Assembly (NCBI GenBank): GCA_902793995.1 | Contig: CADBFP010000016.1 | Coordinates: 1-40,607, forward strand | Reading direction: 5' to 3' | Source of the DNA: an uncultured Lachnospiraceae bacterium | GTDB taxonomy: Bacteria; Bacillota; Clostridia; Lachnospirales; Lachnospiraceae | DNA: 40,607 nt | Part shown: piece after piece, positions 33,601 to 40,607 of the stretch | Layout of the letters: the number at the start of each line of letters is the position of its first letter | How positions within the stretch are numbered: the stretch's first letter is position 1 | Notes under the pieces: model-generated | Database searches by the model: none | What the model saw: the letters and a program-made list of their open reading frames with translations, nothing else | Told to the model about the DNA's origin: nothing | Position numbers and translations under genes: made by a program

Positions 33601-35019
33601 ATGCTGTTCTCGAGTATTACCTTTATATATCTATTTTTACCGACAGTAATCTTAGTGTATTTTACAGTGCTAAGAAATAACCGTTTGCTGCAGAACACAT
33701 TTTTGCTAGCAGCAAGCTTATTATTTTATGCCTGGGGTGAGCCTTTATTTGTTTTTGTGTTGATAACTTCTATTATCATCATCTGGTTATTTGGTCTTGA
33801 AATTGATAAACATCGTACAGAAAAAGGTCTTTCAAGTCTCCTACTTGGACTAGCAGTTTCTTTTGAGTTGGGAGTTTTATTTGTGTTTAAATACTTAAAT
33901 TTTACGAGTTCTTTATTGTATAGCGTAGTGGGTGTTAGTCTACATGTTCCTCAAGTTAAATTACCTGTTGGTATAAGCTTTTTTACGTTTCAGGCAATAT
34001 CATATGTAATAGATGTATACCGTCAAAAAGGGAAGGTACAGAGAAACTTATTAAATGTTGGGCTTTATCTCTCTTTTTTTCCACAGCTCATAGCAGGGCC
34101 AATCGTCCGATACGAAACTATTGCAAATGAGATTCAAAACAGGAAAGAAACCGCGAGCGATTTCTTTGATGGATTTACTCGATTTGTTCTTGGCCTAGCC
34201 AAGAAAGTTTTATTAGCTAATAATTTCGGTATTATAGCAGATCAGGCATTTAGCATTGTAAAAGCAGGGGAACCGATTTCTGTAATGTTCGGGTGGTTAG
34301 GTGCCATAGCGTACACGTTTCAAATTTTCTTTGACTTTAGCGGATATAGCGATATGGCTATAGGCATGGGAAGGATGTTTGGGTTCCATTATTTAGAAAA
34401 CTTTGATTACCCGTATATGTCAACATCAATAACTGAGTTTTGGCGCCGTTGGCATATATCATTGGGTAATTGGTTTAGAGACTATCTATATATACCTTTG
34501 GGTGGAAGTCATTGCAGTAAGCGTAGAAACTTTTTAAACATTCTTATTGTATGGACGATGACCGGTATCTGGCATGGTGCCAACTTGACCTTTCTGGTTT
34601 GGGGAATTATGTATTTTTTCCTTCTAGTGTTTGAGAAAGCAACAGGAATACCGTGTAGAGAGGGGAGGAATACTATTATTCTAAGAAGGTTTTACACAAT
34701 GTTCTTTGTTGTTGTAGGATGGATTGTGTTTAGATCAGAATCATTATCAGATGCATTTAACTATCTTAGAACAATTTTTGGGCTTAATAGCAACGTCTTT
34801 GTAGATGGGCTATTCAAAGGGTGGTTTTGCCAAAATATGATATTAATGCTTATTGGTGGCTTGCTAAGCACACCAATCTTTAAATACATATCGGATAAGA
34901 CTAGAGAAATATCTTTAGCCAGAATTATTTCTGCGATCTGTATATGTTGCTTGTTTGTCCTTTCCGTCGCAAGCCTGGTGAGTAGTTCTTACAATCCGTT
35001 TATTTACTTCAATTTTTAG
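33601..35019 (+). CDS. MBOAT family O-acyltransferase (AlgI/PatA-like)
   Basis: The 472-residue polytopic membrane protein (about ten or more hydrophobic segments) has the MBOAT core. It shows FPQLIAGPIVRYETI, FFDFSGYSDMAIGMGRMFG, STSITEFWRRWHISLGNWFRDYLYIPLGG (H285) and TGIWHGANLTFLVWG with catalytic-type H325. AlgI-like proteins pass acetyl groups across the membrane to a partner SGNH/AlgJ protein, which here is encoded directly downstream. The ATG has GGAG 10 bases upstream. AT-rich codon use sets it apart from the left part of the window. O-acetylation of a surface glycan is the favoured role. Confidence 0.93.
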   Translation: MLFSSITFIYLFLPTVILVYFTVLRNNRLLQNTFLLAASLLFYAWGEPLFVFVLITSIIIIWLFGLEIDKHRTEKGLSSLLLGLAVSFELGVLFVFKYLNFTSSLLYSVVGVSLHVPQVKLPVGISFFTFQAISYVIDVYRQKGKVQRNLLNVGLYLSFFPQLIAGPIVRYETIANEIQNRKETASDFFDGFTRFVLGLAKKVLLANNFGIIADQAFSIVKAGEPISVMFGWLGAIAYTFQIFFDFSGYSDMAIGMGRMFGFHYLENFDYPYMSTSITEFWRRWHISLGNWFRDYLYIPLGGSHCSKRRNFLNILIVWTMTGIWHGANLTFLVWGIMYFFLLVFEKATGIPCREGRNTIILRRFYTMFFVVVGWIVFRSESLSDAFNYLRTIFGLNSNVFVDGLFKGWFCQNMILMLIGGLLSTPIFKYISDKTREISLARIISAICICCLFVLSVASLVSSSYNPFIYFNF

Positions 35020-35029
35020 GAGGTGTACC

Positions 35030-36301
35030 TTGAAGAAGTTCAATATAAACTGCATTGTAGCTGTCTTTGCAGCGATTTTCATTCTTACAGGAATAAGTAG
35101 GAGTTACTTAGGCGGATTAAAGACCGGACTTGTTGATATGTTTTTGTCTGTTAAGAGCTTAGATATGGCAGGGTTAGTAGATGCCGAGGCGAGTATTGAA
35201 AGCGCCAGTGAAAGATTGAGAACTCATGGAATAATGATGGATGTAGATTCTATAAGAAATAATCTCCTAGGAACCAGAGTTGTTTTTAAGGATGACATAA
35301 CAGTAATAAAGGCAAACTCGGGATCTTTGATTAGGAAGTCGAGTGGCTTTGAAACAGAGACATCGGTGGAGCGTATTCAGCAGATAAAAACAATAGCTGA
35401 AGATAATGGGGCGGCTTTTCTTTACTGTAATGTACCAAAAAAAAACTTGTATGAAACGGGGCCGAGCAATGTTGGAGACTATTATCAAGAAAGCCACAAT
35501 TTGTTTATTAGCGAGATAGATAAAGCACGTATACCTGTATTGGATTTTTCAAAGATGTTCGAAGAAAATAATGTTTCGGGTAGAGATGTTTATTTCTATA
35601 CAGATCACCATTGGAAGCCAATATATGGGTTTATGGCAGCGACAGCTATATGCGAGGAATTGTCTAAGCGATATGGATTCGCTTATGATGAATATTATAC
35701 TGATATTAGGCACTATAATATTCAAAACTATGCAAATTGGTTTCTGGGGTCGTACGGGAAAAAGGTCGGAAGATATTTTACATGGCACGGAGCTGACGAT
35801 TTTGAATTGATTACACCCAATTTCGAAACTAGCCTGATTGAAGAGCGACCATTAGAAAACAAGAGGAGAGAAGGAACTTTTGAAGAAACTGTGCTTTTTC
35901 TTTCGCATTTGGAGAAAAATTATTATCATAAAAACACATATTGGACATACAGCGACGGCAACCATGGCTTGCAAATTGTAAAGAATAACCTAAATCTTAA
36001 TGGGAAAAAAATATTGATAGTTAGAGATTCTTTTGCTTGTGTCGTAACTCCTTTTTTGTCATTACAAACAAAAGAGTTGCATGTCTGTGATATTCGAGAC
36101 AATGTAATCAAAGAAGAGAGAATCAACATAGATAGGTATATTCGGGAACAAAAACCGGATTATGTTATTCTGATTTTTGGAGAAGGAAACATAGGCGGAG
36201 ATAATATTGTGATTACTTCTCAGAAAAATACAACAAAGTCCATTTTGATGGATAATAAGCGCTTAGGCAAGTGCCGAAGGAGCAGCTATTATGAGTTTTA
36301 A
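35030..36301 (+). CDS. DHHW/AlgJ-like SGNH acyltransferase partner
   Basis: The 423-residue protein has one N-terminal membrane anchor (IVAVFAAIFILTGISRSYLG) and an extracytoplasmic domain. The domain carries YFYTDHHWKPIYGFMAA (D192-H193-H194-W195) and a later IVRDSFACVVTPFLS block, the D-H and S motifs of the DHHW/AlgJ-AlgX group. Such proteins take acyl groups from the MBOAT partner onto a polysaccharide. The start is TTG at 35030, supported by a perfect AGGAGG 6 bases upstream. It begins 10 bases after the MBOAT stop and overlaps the next gene by 11 bases. Confidence 0.88.
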   Translation: MKKFNINCIVAVFAAIFILTGISRSYLGGLKTGLVDMFLSVKSLDMAGLVDAEASIESASERLRTHGIMMDVDSIRNNLLGTRVVFKDDITVIKANSGSLIRKSSGFETETSVERIQQIKTIAEDNGAAFLYCNVPKKNLYETGPSNVGDYYQESHNLFISEIDKARIPVLDFSKMFEENNVSGRDVYFYTDHHWKPIYGFMAATAICEELSKRYGFAYDEYYTDIRHYNIQNYANWFLGSYGKKVGRYFTWHGADDFELITPNFETSLIEERPLENKRREGTFEETVLFLSHLEKNYYHKNTYWTYSDGNHGLQIVKNNLNLNGKKILIVRDSFACVVTPFLSLQTKELHVCDIRDNVIKEERINIDRYIREQKPDYVILIFGEGNIGGDNIVITSQKNTTKSILMDNKRLGKCRRSSYYEF

Positions 36302-38189
36302 CTTTTTTAATCCGAAAGATAGATACTTTATTATTGATTCAGAAAAATTGAATGAAGTTAAGTCTGATCTTTATGGCTACTGTCTTGTGGATGGTGTGTT
36401 AATCGCAGAATATGAGGAGTTGCAGGGGAGAACACCCGATGGGACCGGAGCATATGTATTAATTCAATGCAGTGATGACACCATTACTCTTAAGCACGAT
36501 TCTCTGGGAAGCTATGGTTTGTTCCTTTATGAGGATGACAACAGTTGGATCCTTTCAAACAACTTCCAATATCTAGTAGATTATCTAAAGCCACGGCATT
36601 TATTGACGCTAAACAAAGATTATTCGGATGCGTTCCTTCTCGAACCCATGTGTTCATATGTCTATGGTGAAACGATGATTAATCAAATTAAATGGATTGA
36701 TAGATCAGCCACTGTAACAATTTGCATCAGTAGCAGAGATTTGTCTTTGGCAATAGATTTAAAACCAATGAAATACATTCCGGTTGACAGTTCAGAAGGC
36801 CTCAATAGACTTGATCAGTGGTATGACAAATGGGTGTCGATAATCAATAGATTAAACAATTACTACCCGGGACAGGTGCAGACAGCTTTGACAGGTGGAA
36901 TGGACTCCAGAATGGTTATGTCTCTTTTTCTAAATCCATCAATTGATTTATCTAAAATCCGGATTCATTCATCAACTGACGTCAAAGATCGGACGAGAAG
37001 AGAGGATTATTTAATCGCCTCTGAGATTGCAAATGATTTCGGATTTAGTCTAAACGCCCCCCCTAACTCGCAATGGGAGGAGCGAAGCTATTCATTGCGC
37101 GATTTGGTCAGCTACATTTCTTATCAATGCTTAGGCTTTCACAAACATTTTAAGACCTTTATCGTAGTGGCGACGAACCCTATTGTTATTAGTTTTGGAG
37201 GTCAAATGGGCGAGTTTATTCGTGGATATGGAAAGGGCAAATCACCTTCCACGAAGATTCAAGAAGTAAAAAGAAGCGGAGACAAACAAGCGAACGGAAG
37301 CATGAAGGCTTGTGTCAAAGGCGCAGTTTCCATAATTCAACGAAGTATTGATAGAATAAATGAATTATATTCCACGGGAACATTCGCGGATGTAGCTTCA
37401 TTGGGAAGTCAGCCCCTTCTTCTGGAAACCCGTTGGCGCAATCATTTTGGGCAACCAGGTACAGATATTAGTCATGTCTTTCTTTATCCTCTTTTTGATC
37501 CGTTGCTGTTGGAAATAAAGGAGGAAGGAGATTGCTGTGAGGACACGAATCTTTTGGCAGCCGTTATTTATACGCGATATGGTGATGATCTGTCGGTATT
37601 TCCTATCGAAGGAGGCCGCAGGATTAGTGAGAAAACGCTTGATTACGCCAAGGAAATCAATCATAAGCATCCATATAAGGTACCAAAAGAGGCTTCTTAT
37701 GAACACTTATCTCCTGCGTCACATCACTTTGACCCTCTTGGTGGAAACAAGGATCTTTGGAGTATTCCTGCAGACCAACCGAAAGTTAGTCCGGAGGAGA
37801 TTAATGAAACTTTTAATCGAGCTTTTTTATCATCAACCGTTAAGAAGCTGTTCTCATCAATTTACAATGAATCTTTGTATGAAGGAGTAAAAAACAATAT
37901 AGATTTCAACTCCAGGTATCCTTTTTCTACCTGCCATGCAGTCGTAGCTGTTGCGAAAGCTGTTTACGATGTATCGTGTGGCGACTCAAACAAAGAGCCT
38001 CAGGATACTCCGGACTTTGTATTTGCGTGTGCGGAAGAAGTCTCGCATGATGAATACATGAAGTACTTACAAAAGCAATTACGACATTCGAAACTAAAAG
38101 CTATAAAAGTTTCGATGAAGAAAGCACTATTTTCGATGAAGAAAGCAGTAAAAAGGGGCCTTAAACAATTGCAGAGGATAATAAAATAA
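36291..38189 (+). CDS. Asparagine-synthetase-like ATP-dependent ligase (amidotransferase family), no N-terminal cysteine
   Basis: The 632-residue protein has a synthetase core with the PP-loop QTALTGGMDSRMVMSLF (GGMDSR at 202-207), VISFGGQMGEFIRGYGKG and a helical C-terminal half. Its N-terminal part (residues about 50-150) resembles the Ntn amidohydrolase domain of asparagine synthetase (HDSLGSYGLFLYED). It begins Met-Ser-Phe, so it lacks the catalytic Cys2 required for glutamine hydrolysis. It might use free ammonia, another amine or an internal nucleophile, like beta-lactam synthetase. In this glycan locus it could amidate a uronic acid (inference). AAGGAG precedes the ATG, which overlaps the upstream gene. 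Confidence 0.82.
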   Translation: MSFNFFNPKDRYFIIDSEKLNEVKSDLYGYCLVDGVLIAEYEELQGRTPDGTGAYVLIQCSDDTITLKHDSLGSYGLFLYEDDNSWILSNNFQYLVDYLKPRHLLTLNKDYSDAFLLEPMCSYVYGETMINQIKWIDRSATVTICISSRDLSLAIDLKPMKYIPVDSSEGLNRLDQWYDKWVSIINRLNNYYPGQVQTALTGGMDSRMVMSLFLNPSIDLSKIRIHSSTDVKDRTRREDYLIASEIANDFGFSLNAPPNSQWEERSYSLRDLVSYISYQCLGFHKHFKTFIVVATNPIVISFGGQMGEFIRGYGKGKSPSTKIQEVKRSGDKQANGSMKACVKGAVSIIQRSIDRINELYSTGTFADVASLGSQPLLLETRWRNHFGQPGTDISHVFLYPLFDPLLLEIKEEGDCCEDTNLLAAVIYTRYGDDLSVFPIEGGRRISEKTLDYAKEINHKHPYKVPKEASYEHLSPASHHFDPLGGNKDLWSIPADQPKVSPEEINETFNRAFLSSTVKKLFSSIYNESLYEGVKNNIDFNSRYPFSTCHAVVAVAKAVYDVSCGDSNKEPQDTPDFVFACAEEVSHDEYMKYLQKQLRHSKLKAIKVSMKKALFSMKKAVKRGLKQLQRIIK

Positions 38190-38210
38190 GAACTTGAAGA
38201 GCAACTGCTT

Positions 38211-40322
38211 TCAAAAATTTTGCGTTAAAAACCATAGTAGTCGTTGAGTGAGTTTGCCAGCCTTCGAGAGGTTTCTTCCGTACTTGTTTTTCATCACCAG
38301 ACAAATTTGCTCTTTGGCATAAATCTGATTATCCAAGCCTTGAATACGTTTTTCCAAGCCAGATAAATTGACATCTTGCACAGACATTTTTTCTTTTTCC
38401 AATCGTCGTAGACTGTTTTTTGCTTGAGTGTTGTCCATATCAAGTAATCTTTTCACCTCAGCATTAGGCATGTCCTTCCAGGGATCCTCAATGCTGAGTG
38501 TTCTCGCAACAGCATCGATGAATTCCTCATTGTAGTCATATCTAGACTGATACTCCAATGCTCTTTTGAACTTCTTATAGTATCCCTGCTCATGATGTTG
38601 CCATTGATCGCTGTCCATCAGCCAACGATAGATTTGATTCATAACAACTACACATTCTTGAGTGTATGCTGCACGGTTTGTGGATATAGAATCCTTACTA
38701 ATATACCTCCTTACCGTTAGCAAGTCCTTGTGAATAGTGACCAGTCTTTTAGTACATGCCATGGCTGCGGTGACGAAGAATTCGTCATTCATTATTCGGG
38801 TGTCCGAGAATCGCAGGCCATTTTTTTCTATCATTTTGCGTCGAAACAGTTTGTTCCATGGTGCGCCTATAAAAGACGCAAGGAACAATGGCATAGTAGA
38901 CGGATTGAGAACACAATTCTTCGGCATCAAACCACGGTCGAAACCCTTATTGATTTGAGTGGTTTTATTCCATTCATTGGTCTCTGTATAGCTGCACATA
39001 ACGGTATCAGCATCCCATTTAATTGCGGCATCGTACATAGATTCAAACAAATGCGTTTCAAAGAGATCGTCCGCATCAAGGAAAAGCAGATAGTCTCCGT
39101 GGGCATGATCAAGTCCTGTATTTCGCGCAACACCCGCACCGGAATGTGCCTGCTCAATACATACAATTCTGCAGTCCGTTTTCGAACGATCCTTAATGGC
39201 TTTGAGAGTATACTCATCCGGTCCGTCCAGCACACAGATTATTTCTGTCTCTTTAAAGCTTTGATTGCATACTGAATCCAGCAGAGCATCAATGAAATCT
39301 GCGCATTTATACATCGGAATAACAACTGATATTTTAGGCTTTGGATTAATTATCTGTCCGGTTTCAAGGAAAGCTTCGAGCTCCGGATAATCTTGGAATA
39401 ACAGTGGATGGTGATCCAGTCTATTTATGAGCTTTCTAAACTTGTCAACATATTTATGTTGCTGTTCCTCAGGGATATTATAGTCGCGTGTGGCTGAATA
39501 ATAGTTTTTAAGCCTTGCCTTTATTCTTGCCTTCAAATATAAAAACGTCCAGTCGTTCACCTGCTTTTTTTCAAGGAAAACAACGGATTCTTCAAGCGCT
39601 TTCAGCTCCTCCATAGACCTATCAAATGTATAAGCAGATGTGGCAGACCGAGGATGTTGTCTATAGTAATAAACCGCATTGTCAACAATAGCAATGCTTT
39701 CAGTTTTATGGCAGACTTTTAAGAGGAATGTAACATCTTCAGAGTAATCTGTGCTACCATATCGCACTTTGTTGTCGTGAAACAGCGTTGACTTATAGAT
39801 TGCGGATTGATGCTCGTTTATAAAGCATGTATAGAGAGGGGCTTTTTTAATAAACCGAAGCCTGATTCTTTTATTGGTTTCCTTGCTTAAAGCAGTCGAT
39901 TTCCTGTCTACTTGCTCGGGTTGCTTTTCTACCGGCAGTCTGTGGCCTTTAATTATATCTTTTCCTGTGCGTATAGCTTTATCATAGAGCTTTTGATAAA
40001 AATCCTCCGACAGCCAGTCGTCAGGGTCAACGAAACTCAGGTATTCACCTTGCGCGGCCTCAATACCAACATTGCGTGACGCTCCGGCCCCCAGGTTTCT
40101 CTCGTTGCGAATGATATGAACTCTGTCATCCGTATCAGCCCAAGCTTCGACAATCTGCATAGAATTGTCTGTCCCGCAGTCATCCACAAAAATAAACTCG
40201 AGCCTCGGGAGTTTTTGTTTTTTCAGACTTTCAATACATTCACCAATCCAATGCTCCACGTTATAAACGGGAAGGATGACGGAGATGGTAATGTTACCGT
40301 TTTCAATGGCTGTCTCCTGCAT
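38211..40322 (-). CDS. Tandem GT2 glycosyltransferase
   Basis: The 703-residue protein contains two GT-A, family-2 domains. The first (about 8-120) has ISVILPVYNVEHWIGECIES, FVDDCGTDNSMQIV and SFVDPDDWLS. The second (about 330-450) has ISVVIPMYKCADFIDALLDS, CVLDGPDEYTLKAI, GAGVARNTGLDHAHGDYL and FLDADDLFE. The second half resembles the single-domain protein at 24843. Two-domain enzymes occur in glycosaminoglycan-type synthases (class II), but identity at that level is not claimed. AGGAG precedes the start. It is convergent with the asparagine-synthetase-like gene. Confidence 0.88.
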   Translation of the reverse strand: MQETAIENGNITISVILPVYNVEHWIGECIESLKKQKLPRLEFIFVDDCGTDNSMQIVEAWADTDDRVHIIRNERNLGAGASRNVGIEAAQGEYLSFVDPDDWLSEDFYQKLYDKAIRTGKDIIKGHRLPVEKQPEQVDRKSTALSKETNKRIRLRFIKKAPLYTCFINEHQSAIYKSTLFHDNKVRYGSTDYSEDVTFLLKVCHKTESIAIVDNAVYYYRQHPRSATSAYTFDRSMEELKALEESVVFLEKKQVNDWTFLYLKARIKARLKNYYSATRDYNIPEEQQHKYVDKFRKLINRLDHHPLLFQDYPELEAFLETGQIINPKPKISVVIPMYKCADFIDALLDSVCNQSFKETEIICVLDGPDEYTLKAIKDRSKTDCRIVCIEQAHSGAGVARNTGLDHAHGDYLLFLDADDLFETHLFESMYDAAIKWDADTVMCSYTETNEWNKTTQINKGFDRGLMPKNCVLNPSTMPLFLASFIGAPWNKLFRRKMIEKNGLRFSDTRIMNDEFFVTAAMACTKRLVTIHKDLLTVRRYISKDSISTNRAAYTQECVVVMNQIYRWLMDSDQWQHHEQGYYKKFKRALEYQSRYDYNEEFIDAVARTLSIEDPWKDMPNAEVKRLLDMDNTQAKNSLRRLEKEKMSVQDVNLSGLEKRIQGLDNQIYAKEQICLVMKNKYGRNLSKAGKLTQRLLWFLTQNF

Positions 40323-40607
40323 TTTTGACTCCTGACAGGAAGTAAGTATTCTCTGTTAAAAAAGCAGATTTGTTTCATTCTTCCGTGAAACAGTATATAC
40401 AAAGAATGAAAAAAAGGGAAGAAAAACTTGAATACAATTATTTAGATAATGAACAAAGAGTGCGAACAATCTAATGGCATCGAAAGGCCGTCAAGAAAAA
40501 AGCTACTGCTTGAGTTTCCGCATTCTCACTGGGCAAGCATGTTACATATTTGTTGTTTTTGTGTAAAATCCGCATAAAAAAGAGGAATCTTCTTCTATGC
40601 TGTAGTA
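40323..40607 (-). promoter_or_regulatory. AT-rich leader and control region of the tandem GT2 gene
   Basis: No gene is seen in these 285 bases. The minus strand carries TATACT (40392-40397), about 70 bases before the start, with no clear -35 box. An inverted repeat TGTTTCA-(8)-TGAAACA (40371-40392) overlaps the end of that -10 box. Poly-A/T tracts are frequent. Confidence 0.45.

Noticed and set aside
38211-40322. Calling the tandem GT2 a hyaluronan or heparosan synthase
   Set aside because: Only the general two-domain layout and DXD-type motifs are shared. The sequence does not let me assign the sugars.

Overview
The window looks like a chromosomal segment of an anaerobic member of the Bacillota, probably a gut-type Clostridia. 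Ribosome binding sites are strong AGGAGG types and promoters are SigA-like (TTGACA/TATAAT). It carries reverse rubrerythrin and rubredoxin, and YitT, DUF1576, Rpn and Uma2 family proteins. I cannot assign a genus. The left part (about 1-27.4 kb) is visibly GC-rich. The right part (about 30-40.6 kb) is AT-rich with different codon use, and the sulfate-activation genes between them are intermediate. This suggests a horizontally acquired or exchanged glycan locus attached to core chromosome.

Layout. 1-9.4 kb: a DUF1576 membrane protein (cut by the window edge), a flavin reductase, tRNA-Trp(CCA), an Rpn-type nuclease, a YitT family protein, an oxidative-stress group (reverse rubrerythrin, GlsB-like protein and a 45-residue rubredoxin), an unknown membrane protein, and a secreted protein-response regulator-histidine kinase operon. 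9.2-15.9 kb: a lower-glycolysis operon on the minus strand, gapA, a pgk-tpiA fusion, gpmI, eno and a small membrane protein. 15.9-22.8 kb: an arginine region. A divergent ArgJ paralogue sits behind an AraC-type regulator with two DNA-binding domains. Facing away from it are argF, canonical argJ, argB and a carbamate kinase. 22.8-24.7 kb: a DMT transporter and an HTH-Uma2 fusion.

24.8-40.3 kb: a surface-polysaccharide locus. It encodes GT2 glycosyltransferases (one a tandem-domain protein), UDP-glucose 6-dehydrogenase, ATP sulfurylase (CysD with a CysN-CysC fusion), a TSUP transporter, a sulfotransferase, a DXD glycosyltransferase, an MBOAT O-acyltransferase with a DHHW/AlgJ-like partner, and an asparagine-synthetase-like ligase. 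Together these predict an acidic glycan containing uronic acid that is sulfated, O-acylated and possibly amidated. No PAPS reductase or sulfite reductase gene lies in the window, so PAPS is more likely used for sulfation than for cysteine synthesis.

The points most worth attention are the sulfation/acylation/amidation locus, the PGK-TPI fusion whose linker is encoded by a copy of a dispersed palindromic repeat also present just upstream, the double-HTH AraC regulator next to a reduced ArgJ paralogue with repeated AAAATACATC motifs between the divergent genes, and an intergenic GTAGGGGCG repeat family confined to the GC-rich part.
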